Origin: Methylobacterium variabile
GTDB taxonomy: Bacteria > Pseudomonadota > Alphaproteobacteria > Rhizobiales > Beijerinckiaceae
Assembly (NCBI RefSeq): GCF_001043975.1
Contig: NZ_LABY01000023.1
Span: 1-37,097 of the forward strand
Direction of reading: 5' to 3'
Length of the DNA: 37,097 nucleotides
Below are positions 7,837 through 15,346 of the stretch, in pieces (positions within the stretch are counted from its first letter, which is position 1; each line of letters begins with the position of its first letter). The position numbers were made by a program, and so were the translations under genes. The notes below the pieces were generated by a model. The model was not told where the DNA came from, ran no database searches, and saw only the letters and a program-made list of their open reading frames with translations.

Positions 7837-9459
7837 ATGGGGCTGACCCCGCCTCGCGCCCTTCGCCTCGTCCTCGGCGACCAGCTCCATCCGCGGCTCG
7901 CCGCCCTCGCCGACCTCGATCCCGCCGCCGACACGGTGCTGATGGTCGAGGTCGTCGAGGAGGCGACCTACGTGCGGCATCACAAGCAGAAGCTGGTGCT
8001 GGTGCTGTCCGCCATGCGCCACTTCGCGGAGGAGCTGCGCGGGCGCGGCGTCGCGGTGGATTACGTCGCCCTCGACGACCCGGACAACACCGGCTCGTTC
8101 ACCGGTGAGGTCGTCCGCGCGGCCGCCCGCCACCGGCCCGACCGGATCGTCGTGACCGAGGCCGGCGAGTGGCGCGTCGAGGCGATGATGCTGACCTGGG
8201 AGGACAGGCTCGGCGTCCCGGTCGAGATCCGGGACGATACCCGCTTCCTCTGCCCGCGCCCGGTCTTCGCCCGCTGGGCGGAAGGGCGCGAATCGTTGCG
8301 GATGGAGACCTTCTACCGCGCCATGCGCCGGCGCACCGGCTTCCTGATGGAGGGCCGCGCGCCGGCGGGCGGGCGCTGGAACTTCGACCACGACAACCGC
8401 CGCCGCCTGCCCCCGGGCCACACCGTGCCGGAGCGCCGGCGCTTTCCGCCCGACGCGGTGACGCGGGAGGTGATGGCCCTCGTCGGCCGCCGCTTCCCCG
8501 CGCATTTCGGCGACCTCGACGGCTTCGCCTGGCCGGTCTGCCGCGCGCAGGCGCTCGAGGCCCTCGGACATTTCCTCGACGAGTGCCTGCCCGCGTTCGG
8601 CGACTACCAGGATGCCATGCGCGCGGGTGCGCCGTTCCTGTACCACGGCCTGATCGCGCCGGCCCTCAATCTCGGCCTCCTCGACGCCGAGGAGGTCTGC
8701 CGCGCGGCGGAAGCACGGTGGCGCGAGGGCCGGGCACCCCTCAACGCCGTCGAGGGCTTCGTCCGCCAGATCCTCGGCTGGCGCGAATACGTGCGCGGCC
8801 TCTACTGGGCCCGGATGCCGGACTACGCCGACACCAACGCCCTCGGCGCCACCCGCGACCTGCCGTGGTTCTACTGGTCGGGCGAGACCGCCATGGCCTG
8901 CCTCGCCGAATGCGTGCGCGATACGCGGGCCCATGCCCACGCCCACCACATCCAGCGCCTGATGGTGCTCGGCAACTTCGCGCTGCTCGCCGGACTCGCA
9001 CCGCGCCAAGTCGAGGAATGGTTCCTGGAGGTCTACGCCGACGCCTACGAGTGGGTCGAGCTACCGAACGTCCACGGCATGGCGCTCTGGGCCGATGGTG
9101 GCCTTCTCGGCTCGAAGCCCTACGCCGCCTCGGGCGCCTACATCGACCGGATGTCGGATTACTGCCGCGGCTGCGCCTACGACGTGCGCCGGAAGAGCGG
9201 ACCGACGGCCTGCCCGTTCAACTACCTGTACTGGAACTTCCTGATCGCGCACGAGGACCGCCTGCGCGAGAACCCGCGCCTCGCCATGCCCTACCGCACA
9301 CTGGCGACGATGGCCCCGGCCCGCCGGGACGAGATCGTCGCGGACGCCACCCGCTTCCTCGATTCCCTCGCCGCCGGGCCGTCAGAGGGGCAGCCAGGCC
9401 GTCAGGGTGCCGTAGATGCCCGGCCGCCGGATCTGTTCCTCGTAGACCCAGCCCGCTGA
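7837..9459 (+). CDS. FeS-BCP type cryptochrome/(6-4) photolyase (PhrB-like)
   Basis: The protein has 540 residues. The N-terminal antenna-type Rossmann domain begins RLVLGDQLHP and the FAD-binding helical domain spans about 230-510. Four cysteines, C355, C443, C446 and C459, have spacing 88-3-13. This is exactly the spacing of the 4Fe-4S ligands C350, C438, C441 and C454 of Agrobacterium PhrB. The enzyme is therefore a flavin/iron-sulfur DNA photolyase of the prokaryotic (6-4) class that repairs UV photoproducts using blue light. Members usually end near residue 512. Here the last 26 or so residues are encoded by the strand opposite the convergent BcsS-like gene and look like a run-through tail. 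The ATG at 7837 has GAGAGGA upstream. Confidence 0.93.
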   Translation: MGLTPPRALRLVLGDQLHPRLAALADLDPAADTVLMVEVVEEATYVRHHKQKLVLVLSAMRHFAEELRGRGVAVDYVALDDPDNTGSFTGEVVRAAARHRPDRIVVTEAGEWRVEAMMLTWEDRLGVPVEIRDDTRFLCPRPVFARWAEGRESLRMETFYRAMRRRTGFLMEGRAPAGGRWNFDHDNRRRLPPGHTVPERRRFPPDAVTREVMALVGRRFPAHFGDLDGFAWPVCRAQALEALGHFLDECLPAFGDYQDAMRAGAPFLYHGLIAPALNLGLLDAEEVCRAAEARWREGRAPLNAVEGFVRQILGWREYVRGLYWARMPDYADTNALGATRDLPWFYWSGETAMACLAECVRDTRAHAHAHHIQRLMVLGNFALLAGLAPRQVEEWFLEVYADAYEWVELPNVHGMALWADGGLLGSKPYAASGAYIDRMSDYCRGCAYDVRRKSGPTACPFNYLYWNFLIAHEDRLRENPRLAMPYRTLATMAPARRDEIVADATRFLDSLAAGPSEGQPGRQGAVDARPPDLFLVDPAR

Positions 9460-10161
9460 GACCCGGAACCTCAGCTGCGGCAAGGACATCTGCGGCAGGA
9501 TGATCTGCGGCAGGCCGAAATCGGTGGCGTGCAGGCCGAGGCTCCATTTCCGGTACCCGGTGCGGTCGGCGTAGAGCGCCGCCTCCGGGCCGAGATAGGC
9601 CTCGCTCAGCGCAGGCAGCCTGACGCCCCAGGACACCCGGCCCCAGGCGCTCCAGCGGGCGGTGCCGCCGATCAGAGTCGCGGTCACGAGCGTCGCGTCG
9701 GTCGGCCGGGCCCAGAGCTCCGCCTGCATCCGGGCGCCGAGGCGCGGCGCCGGCAGCCGCTCCGTCCCGGGGCTGTCCAGCACCTCGAAGGCGAGTTCGG
9801 GTCCGGCGAACAGGGCCGCCACGCCCCAGTCGCGAGCCCATTGCCACCCGGCCACCGCTCCCGCCTGCACGGTGTGGCGCAGGGTCCGGGGCGGCCGGCC
9901 CGCCTGCGCCCGCGGGTCGCCCCACCAGTCCCGCTCCGGCCGCAGGCCGTAGCCCAGGGTGGCGAGGGTCACGGGGCCGTCCCGGCCGACCCCGTCGGGC
10001 GCGAACTTGGCGCCCGCGCTCACGAAGGACGACCGTCCGGCATCAAGGCTGCCGAACAGCACCGTTCTGACCTCCTCCCGCTCGTCGGCGCGCGGCGCGT
10101 CCGGGCAGGCGAGGCTGACCGCCGCGCAGAGCAGGGCTGGACGAACCGGTGGGAGAGGCAC
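9382..10161 (-). CDS. BcsS-like outer-membrane protein (cellulose biosynthesis protein BcsS family)
   Basis: About 259 residues from the GTG at 10161. A short signal-like stretch (VRPALLCAAVSLACPDAPRAD) comes first. The mature part is rich in alternating aromatic and small residues typical of a beta-barrel: LFGSLDAGRSSFVSAGAKFAP, VTLATLGYG, YRKWSLGLHATDFG and FRVSAGWVYEEQ. It ends in an aromatic/Leu C-terminus (TAWLPL), as outer-membrane barrels do. The pattern matches the alphaproteobacterial BcsS family, named for proximity to cellulose genes; a direct role is not established. The frame stays open upstream to 10281, but that extension has no signal-like character. The start is uncertain because no clear Shine-Dalgarno site is seen. 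It overlaps the photolyase tail by 78 bases, tail to tail. Confidence 0.7.
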   Translation of the reverse strand: MPLPPVRPALLCAAVSLACPDAPRADEREEVRTVLFGSLDAGRSSFVSAGAKFAPDGVGRDGPVTLATLGYGLRPERDWWGDPRAQAGRPPRTLRHTVQAGAVAGWQWARDWGVAALFAGPELAFEVLDSPGTERLPAPRLGARMQAELWARPTDATLVTATLIGGTARWSAWGRVSWGVRLPALSEAYLGPEAALYADRTGYRKWSLGLHATDFGLPQIILPQMSLPQLRFRVSAGWVYEEQIRRPGIYGTLTAWLPL

Positions 10162-10576
10162 GGCAGCCGTAAAGATCGTTGCTGAAACGGAAATATGTTT
10201 TTCAAAAAACCCTGCGTCAAGCTGCTGCCGATCCCTCGAAGAGCAAAGTTCACGGAGGCTCCGTCCCGCCGATCGACTCACCGCCCGGCCGCGTCGCGCG
10301 CGAGGGGACGGGTCTGCCCGGAGCGCCGCCGAAGACCAGGTTCGAGAGGAGTGTCAGCACTCGCGCGAACAGGCTGCTACGACTTGAAAAATCAAAGGAT
10401 TAGCGGCGGTTTCCGCTTGAGCTTCATCATCCGTTAACCGCATCATCGGACGCTTGGTCGGCAAAGCGCCGGGACATGTCCCAACCGAGGCGGATGCCAG
10501 TTCGGCATCGGGGCGTGCGCCCAAGCAGAGACCCGGGAGTACCCGAGAAGGATCGTCGACACCGCGAGGAGGTTTC
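10162..10576. other. Gene-free interval between the BcsS-like gene and usg
   Basis: Nothing with a family signature is seen on either strand in these roughly 415 bases. Two locally AT-rich patches (10180-10215 and 10380-10440) could hold promoters, for the BcsS-like gene leftward and usg rightward. I cannot pair convincing -35 and -10 boxes. The final seven bases of clear signal are the strong GAGGAGG ribosome site of usg at about 10566-10572. Confidence 0.45.
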
Positions 10577-10846
10577 ATGGTCTCGAAGGAGTTCATGCGT
10601 CAGATCGAGGGGTACGGCCTGACGACGGCCCACATCCTCTACCGCATTCCCGACCATCCCGGCGTGCTGCAGACCTTCGTCTGGCAGGACTACGATCTCG
10701 CCCCCCGGTTTCCGGTACTCACCGGCTTCCTGGATTTCTGGAAGCGCGAACTCGAGGGACCGCTGCACTCGGTCCGGGTGGCCCATTCCCAGCTGATCAA
10801 GCCGGCGGAGTTCCGCGCCGTGAACGGTGTTCTGACGCTCCACTGA
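10577..10846 (+). CDS. Usg family protein
   Basis: This 89-residue protein matches the small alphaproteobacterial Usg family over its whole length. It opens MVSKEFMRQIEGYGLTTAHI, then has FVWQDYDLAPRFP, LDFWKRELEGPLHSVRVAH and ends VNGVLTLH. The family name comes from an old 'usg' reading frame beside tryptophan biosynthesis genes in other bacteria. The molecular function is unknown, and no catalytic motif or membrane segment is visible. The ATG at 10577 is fixed by GAGGAGG four bases upstream; the frame is open further upstream, but that part is low-complexity. It appears to be a single-gene unit. Confidence 0.87.
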   Translation: MVSKEFMRQIEGYGLTTAHILYRIPDHPGVLQTFVWQDYDLAPRFPVLTGFLDFWKRELEGPLHSVRVAHSQLIKPAEFRAVNGVLTLH

Positions 10847-10960
10847 AATCGGGGACGCGCGGCGTTTTTCCGCGCCGGCTGCCCTACGATTGCCCGCTTG
10901 ACCGTGTGTGAGGCCGGCACGGCCGCGCTCTTCCGGGCGCGGCGATCACGTCGGTGAACC

Positions 10961-11842
10961 ATGCACAGACGCATCCTCTCCGCGGCCGGGCCGCTTCGAC
11001 GGCGGCTCGGACCACTCCTCGCGGCCGGCCCGACCAGCACGGATCGGGGACAGGGTCTCCACGCCCGCGGGTTGGCCCGGGCGGCGGAGTGGGCTAGAGG
11101 AGGCCGGGCGACCCCGGCCCGGGGCGCCGCGACCCCGCCGGTGAGTGCCGCGCCCCCCCTCGGGGGCAGCGCGACCCAGCCCGGGGGCGCCTCCCCGGCA
11201 CCGGACGGCCAGAGCCCCGTGACGCAATTCGCCCGAACCTCCGAGGTCCTGACCGTCCTCGCCGCCCAGGAGACCGAGCGGCTGACCGTCGGGGACATCG
11301 TGGCGGTGCTGCGCGACCGGGCGTTCGCGCTCCTCGTCGTGCTGCTCGGCCTGCCCAACTGCCTGCCGATGCCGCCGCCGATCCCGCTGATCTGCGGCCT
11401 GCTCCTCGCCCTGGTGGCGGCGCAGATCGCCGCCGGCATGTCGGCGCCCTGGCTGCCCCGGTCGCTGCTCGGCCGCTCCATCGCCCGGGCCGACCTGCAG
11501 CGGGCGGTCGCCCGCGCGGTGCCGCTCCTGCGCCGGCTCGAGCGCTGGTCGCGGCCGCGGCTGCGGGTGTTCGAGAACGGCATCGGCATGCGCACCATGG
11601 GCGTGCTGCTGCTCGCCCTCTCCCTGGTGCTGATCGTCGCCGCCCCCCTCGTCGGCCAGATCCCCCTCGGCCTCGCCGTGACGCTGATGGGCCTCGGCCT
11701 CGTCGAGCGCGACGGCATCGTGGTGGCGGCCGGCCTCGGCGTCGGCGCCCTCGGCGTGCTCCTGAACCTCGGCTTCGTCTACGCCGTGTTCACGGCGGTG
11801 ATGGGGCTCCTGAACCTCGGCGCCGCCGCCGCGGGGGGGTAG
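10961..11842 (+). CDS. ExoD family exopolysaccharide synthesis membrane protein
   Basis: The ORF has 293 codons. The conserved ExoD region spans about residues 90-285. LTVGDIVAVLRDRAFALLVVLLGLP is followed by NCLPMPPPIP, a membrane hairpin, PWLPRSLLGRSI, and two or three C-terminal hydrophobic segments. ExoD proteins affect exopolysaccharide production and alkaline tolerance in rhizobia; the mechanism is unclear. The family is usually about 200-220 residues, so the first 85 residues here (Ala, Pro, Gly and Arg rich, very GC-rich) are doubtful. A GTG at 11219 in the same frame would give a normal-length product, but neither start has a strong ribosome site. No partner gene is adjacent. Confidence 0.82.
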   Translation: MHRRILSAAGPLRRRLGPLLAAGPTSTDRGQGLHARGLARAAEWARGGRATPARGAATPPVSAAPPLGGSATQPGGASPAPDGQSPVTQFARTSEVLTVLAAQETERLTVGDIVAVLRDRAFALLVVLLGLPNCLPMPPPIPLICGLLLALVAAQIAAGMSAPWLPRSLLGRSIARADLQRAVARAVPLLRRLERWSRPRLRVFENGIGMRTMGVLLLALSLVLIVAAPLVGQIPLGLAVTLMGLGLVERDGIVVAAGLGVGALGVLLNLGFVYAVFTAVMGLLNLGAAAAGG

Positions 11843-11974
11843 GCCGCCTCACGTCCGGGCGAGAGAGGGGCGCGGCCGGAGCCCGGACGAGCATCGGGCG
11901 CTGGTCGTGACCGGGATCCGCCGCGATGGGCGGGTCCGTGTGGAATACGTCGCATCACGGGCGGACCGGCGCGG

Positions 11975-12607
11975 ATGTCCCTCTCGATCAACCTCCCCTT
12001 GATCCTCTCGGCGGCGTTCATCGCCAGTGCCAGCCCGGGTCCCGCGACCCTGGCGATCGCCGAAACCGCGATGCAGGCCGGGCGCCGGACCGGCCTCGCG
12101 CTCGCCCTCGGCGTCGTGACCGGGTCGCTGACCTGGTCGGTCGCCGCGGCGCTCGGGCTCGCCGCGGTCATGGCCGCGAGCGCCTGGACGCTGGAGGTGC
12201 TGCGCTACCTCGGGGGCACCTATCTCCTGCTGCTCGCCTACCAGTCGGCGCGCAGCGCGATCCACGGCTCGGCGGCCGTGGCGGCGCGGACCGGCGCCGT
12301 GCCGTCGGCGTCGCGGGCCTAGGCCAAGGGTCTCGCCCTGCACCTGGCCAACCCGAAGGCGATCCTCTTCTTCGGTTCGCTCTACACCCTCGGCCTCTCG
12401 CCGCGGACATCGCTGCCGGAACTGGCGCTGGTGATCGCCGCCGTCGGCCTGCAGAGCGCCGTCATCTTCACCGGCTACGCCTGGCTGTTCTCGAACGGCC
12501 GGATCACGCGGGGGTACCTGCGCCTGCGGCGCTGGTTCGAGGGCGCCTTCGCGGTGCTCTTCGCCGGGGCGGGCCTGAAGATCCTCACGTCGCGGCTGCC
12601 GACCTAG
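11975..12607 (+). pseudogene. LysE-family amino-acid exporter, interrupted by one in-frame amber codon
   Basis: The first 115 codons give a typical LysE/RhtB N-terminus: an early SASPGPATLAIAETA motif, GRRTGLALALGVVTGS, and three membrane segments up to LRYLGGTYLLLLAYQSAR. TAG follows at 12320-12322. The same frame then continues without gaps as AKGLALHLANPKAILFFGSL, more membrane helices and a natural end at 12607. The whole is 210 codons, the family length. Relatives usually have an aromatic residue, commonly tyrosine, where the stop lies, so one TAC-to-TAG or TAT-to-TAG change explains it. No frame loss or other damage is seen, so the lesion is recent, suppressed, or a sequencing error. 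The terminal stop overlaps that of the convergent mocA gene (CTAG at 12604-12607). Confidence 0.85.
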
Positions 12608-13221
12608 CCAGCTCCGGCAACGCCGTCCCCGGACAATCGCACCAGCACCTCCGGCGTATCGACGTCGATCAGCACCCCGGCCTCGTCCACCGGCAGCTCC
12701 AGCACGTCGTCGCGCTGCGCCAGCAGCGGGCCCGCGCCGCGGTCACCGGTGAGGCCGGCCAGGCCTGCGGCGAGGAGGCGACGGTTGAGCAGCACCGGAT
12801 TGCCGCGCCTCCCATCCCGCGTCGGCACCACGGCGGAGGGCGCGACTGCCGCGGACCGGAACGCCCCGGCGAGCTCGACCAGCAGGCCGGGCCCGACCCG
12901 CGGCATGTCGCCGAGGAGCACGAAGGCCGCCGGGACCGCCTCCGGCAGCGCCGCGAGCCCGGCGCGGAGCGAGGTCGACAGGCCCTCCGCATAGTCGCGG
13001 TTCTCGACCAGGATCAGGGGCAGCCCGGTGAGCGCCTCGCGCATCTCGGCGCCCGCGTGGCCGAGCACCGCCACCACCGGGCCGAGATCCGCCGCCACCG
13101 CGGCCTCTGCCGCGTGGCGCACCAGCGGCCGGCCGTCGAGAACGCTTAGCAGCTTCGGGCTTGCGCCGAAGCGGGTGCCGCGGCCGGCGGCGAGCAGCAC
13201 CGTGCCGACTGGCTCAACCAT
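12604..13221 (-). CDS. mocA: Molybdenum cofactor cytidylyltransferase MocA-like
   Basis: The product is a 205-residue nucleotidyltransferase. The opening VGTVLLAAGRGTRFGASPKLL is the nucleotide-binding signature of the MobA/MocA fold, and the metal-binding LLGDMP lies mid-protein. MocA joins CMP to molybdopterin to make the MCD cofactor used by CO-dehydrogenase-type enzymes, fitting the cox cluster upstream in the same orientation. The ATG at 13221 overlaps the end of the molybdopterin-binding gene by eight bases and is preferred over the longer reading frame to 13251. It is the last gene of the cox-associated run. MobA (guanylyl transfer) is less likely because the cofactor needed here is MCD. 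Confidence 0.87.
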   Translation of the reverse strand: MVEPVGTVLLAAGRGTRFGASPKLLSVLDGRPLVRHAAEAAVAADLGPVVAVLGHAGAEMREALTGLPLILVENRDYAEGLSTSLRAGLAALPEAVPAAFVLLGDMPRVGPGLLVELAGAFRSAAVAPSAVVPTRDGRRGNPVLLNRRLLAAGLAGLTGDRGAGPLLAQRDDVLELPVDEAGVLIDVDTPEVLVRLSGDGVAGAG

Positions 13222-14257
13222 CGCCCTCTTGCTCCGCGCTCTCGCCACCATCCCGGGGCTGGGGCCGCGACACGATCTCCATCAGCAGGCCGCCGACTCC
13301 GAAGCCGACGACGTCGTCCCGGGTGACGGGCAGGCCGGCGAGGAGCCGCTGCAGCACCCAGTCGAAGCCATTCTCCTTCGGCGAGCGGGCGCAGCCGGGC
13401 GCCCCGATCACCGGCACGGGGTTCGGCGAAGCCTGGCCGAGGCGGCCGAGGAGCAGCAGGTTACCGGGATCGACCGGCATGCCGAGATGGTCGACGCGGC
13501 CGCCCGCCGCCTCGATCCCGGCCGGGATGACGTCGCGTCGGTCGGCGATGGCCGAGGCGCCGAACACCACCGCGAGCTCGGCGCCGTCCCGCTCGACCGC
13601 GTCGCGCAGGGCGCGCGCCACCGCGCCGGATTCGTGCGGCACCCTTGCCTCGCCCGAGAGGTGCGCGCCGGCCGGCGCGAGGCGGGCCTCGAGGGTGCGC
13701 AGGGTCTTGTCGACGACGCTCGGCTTCAGGCCGGGCAGCAGGGTCGAGATCGCCGCCACCCGGGTCAGGCGGTAGGGCGCGATCCGGATCGCCGGCGCGG
13801 CGGCGGCAAGCGCCCTGTCGAGCATCGCGCCCGGCACTGCGTAGGGAATGATCTTGACCGTCGCCACCATCTCGCCGGGCACGACCGGCTTGAACGGCAC
13901 CAGGGTCGCGAGGGTCACGGCCTCGTCGATCCGGTTCACGGCGGCGATCGTCGCCTCGTCGAGGCAGAGCAGCCCCGCCTCTCCGGCGTGGAGGTTGGCC
14001 CGGCCGGTGAAGGGCGGCTCGGCGGTGACGCCCGGCCCCGCGACGGCGGCAGCGAGGCGCCGCGCCGCCTCGTCCTCGCCGACGTCGCCCGGCTCCAGCG
14101 CCACCGCCACCACCTCGGCGATGCCGGCAGCCTGAAGCCGCGCGGCGTCCTCCGCGCCGATCGGCCGGCCCTTCTTCACCACCGCCTCGCCGGCGCGCAC
14201 CGAGTGGGCGGCGATGAGCCCGACGGCCTGCGCGACCGGGACCGGGCCGAACCTCAT
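13214..14257 (-). CDS. Molybdopterin-binding (MoeA/MogA-fold) protein
   Basis: This 347-residue protein starts at the ATG at 14257, which forms ATGA with the stop of the preceding xdhC gene. The N-terminal half contains LIAAHSVRAGEAVVKKGRPI and KAG-like elements of MoeA-related proteins. The C-terminal half has a molybdopterin-binding domain: AVVFGASAIADRRDVIPAGI, then GGRVDHLGMPVDPGNLLLLG and VIGAPGCARSPKENGFDWVL. In many alphaproteobacteria this domain is fused to the MocA nucleotidyltransferase; here they are separate genes with an eight-base overlap. The role is likely handling of molybdopterin before or during cytidylylation. The exact reaction is unproven. Confidence 0.85.
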   Translation of the reverse strand: MRFGPVPVAQAVGLIAAHSVRAGEAVVKKGRPIGAEDAARLQAAGIAEVVAVALEPGDVGEDEAARRLAAAVAGPGVTAEPPFTGRANLHAGEAGLLCLDEATIAAVNRIDEAVTLATLVPFKPVVPGEMVATVKIIPYAVPGAMLDRALAAAAPAIRIAPYRLTRVAAISTLLPGLKPSVVDKTLRTLEARLAPAGAHLSGEARVPHESGAVARALRDAVERDGAELAVVFGASAIADRRDVIPAGIEAAGGRVDHLGMPVDPGNLLLLGRLGQASPNPVPVIGAPGCARSPKENGFDWVLQRLLAGLPVTRDDVVGFGVGGLLMEIVSRPQPRDGGESAEQEGDG

Positions 14258-14955
14258 GCGGGTGCCCGGCGCCGATCCTGGCGCAGGGACGCGATCACCT
14301 GCGCCAGCACCGAGACGGCGATCTCGGCCGGGCTGACGGCGCCGATGTCGAGGCCGATTGGCGCCGCGATGCGGCCGATCTGCTCCTCGCTCAGGCCGGC
14401 GGCGGTCAGGCGCTCGACGCGCCGGCCGTGGGTTTTTCGCGAGCCCAGCGCCCCGACGTAGAAGCACTCGGCCCTGAGGGCCGCGACGAGCGCGGGATCG
14501 TCGATCTTGAGGTCGTGGGTCAGGGCCGCGACGGCGGTGTAGCGGTCGAGGGGCGGCAGCTGCGCCAGGGCGTCGTCCGGCCAGAGCGGCAGCAGCGCGA
14601 CGCCGGGGAAGCGTTCCGGCGTCGCGAAGGCGGTGCGCGGGTCGATGATGGTGACGTCGAGGTCGGTCGCCTGCGCCATCGGTGCGAGGGCCTGGCTGAT
14701 ATGGACCGCGCCGACCACCACGAGGCGCGGCGGCGGCACCTGGACGGTGAGGAACAGCGACCGCCCCTCCGCCTCCACGATCCCGCTCTTGCCGGAGCGG
14801 AACCGGGCCATCAGCTCGGCGGCCAGCGGATCGCTCCCGGCCTCCGCCTCGCGCACCAGGCGCTGGCTGCCGCCCTCGGCGGTGTCGGTGACCAGGATGA
14901 CGGCGCGGCGGGCGGCGCGCTCCCGGTTCATCTCCCGCAAGAGGTCGAGCTTCAC
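14254..14955 (-). CDS. XdhC family protein, C-terminal Rossmann domain
   Basis: The product has 233 residues and begins at a GTG that shares GTGA with the stop of the XdhC N-domain gene. It contains the Rossmann core LVVVGAVHISQALAPMA near residues 78-94 and the C-terminal FYVGALGSRKTHGRR and APIGLDIGAVSPAEIAVSV segments of XdhC/CoxI proteins. Family members bind the molybdenum cofactor, protect it, and help insert or sulfurate it in xanthine-dehydrogenase-type enzymes. Usually one polypeptide carries both XdhC domains; here it is split into two coupled genes. Membership is clear. The division of labour between the halves is inference. Confidence 0.9.
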   Translation of the reverse strand: MKLDLLREMNRERAARRAVILVTDTAEGGSQRLVREAEAGSDPLAAELMARFRSGKSGIVEAEGRSLFLTVQVPPPRLVVVGAVHISQALAPMAQATDLDVTIIDPRTAFATPERFPGVALLPLWPDDALAQLPPLDRYTAVAALTHDLKIDDPALVAALRAECFYVGALGSRKTHGRRVERLTAAGLSEEQIGRIAAPIGLDIGAVSPAEIAVSVLAQVIASLRQDRRRAPA

Positions 14956-15275
14956 GCGACCGGCTCGACCAGCACGCGGATGCGCCCGCCGCAGGACAGG
15001 CCGACCCGCCAGGCCGTCTCGTCGGCGACGCCGAACTCGAGCACCCGCGGCCGGCCGTCCTCGATCACGTCGGCGGCCTCGGCGATGACCGCCCCCTCGA
15101 CGCAGCCGCCCGAGACGGAGCCGAGGAAGTTGCCCTCCTCATCGATGATGAGGTGGCTGCCGACCGGGCGCGGGGCCGAGCCCCAGGTCTCGATCACGGT
15201 GGCGAGCGCCACGCCGCGGCCGGCGTCGCGCCAGGCCTCGGCGGTGGCGAGGATGTCGGTGTCCGTCGACAGCAT
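14952..15275 (-). CDS. XdhC/CoxI N-terminal domain protein
   Basis: This 107-residue protein corresponds to the XdhC_CoxI N-terminal domain. VALATVIETWGSAPRPVGSH, then GSVSGGCVEGAV, then the end WRVGLSCGGRIRVLVEPV contain the two conserved cysteine-glycine motifs (SGGCVEG and SCGG), thought to take part in cofactor binding. The ATG at 15275 is supported by TTGGAG upstream; the longer open frame to 15551 is antisense to coxE-like coding sequence in another phase and is discarded. It is translationally coupled to the XdhC C-domain gene. It lies 71 bases after the CoxE gene in the same orientation. Confidence 0.9.
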   Translation of the reverse strand: MLSTDTDILATAEAWRDAGRGVALATVIETWGSAPRPVGSHLIIDEEGNFLGSVSGGCVEGAVIAEAADVIEDGRPRVLEFGVADETAWRVGLSCGGRIRVLVEPVA

Positions 15276-15298
15276 CGGAAGCGTCTCCAAGGGCGGTC

Positions 15299-15339
15299 GC
15301 CCCTCACAGGAGTCAGGGACGCGAGGCCCCTCACAGGAG
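15299..15339. repeat. Pair of 14-base direct repeats between coxE and xdhC genes
   Basis: GCCCCTCACAGGAG occurs at 15299-15312 and again at 15326-15339, 27 bases apart. The pair fills most of the 71-base gap between the stop of the CoxE gene and the ATG of the XdhC N-domain gene. It could be a tandem duplication or a protein-binding site. No function is known. Confidence 0.6.
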
Positions 15340-15346
15340 GTAGGAA

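Noticed and set aside
10857..10875. GCGCGG-N7-CCGCGC hairpin after usg
   Set aside because: The T-run is in the loop, not behind the stem, so it does not fit an intrinsic terminator.
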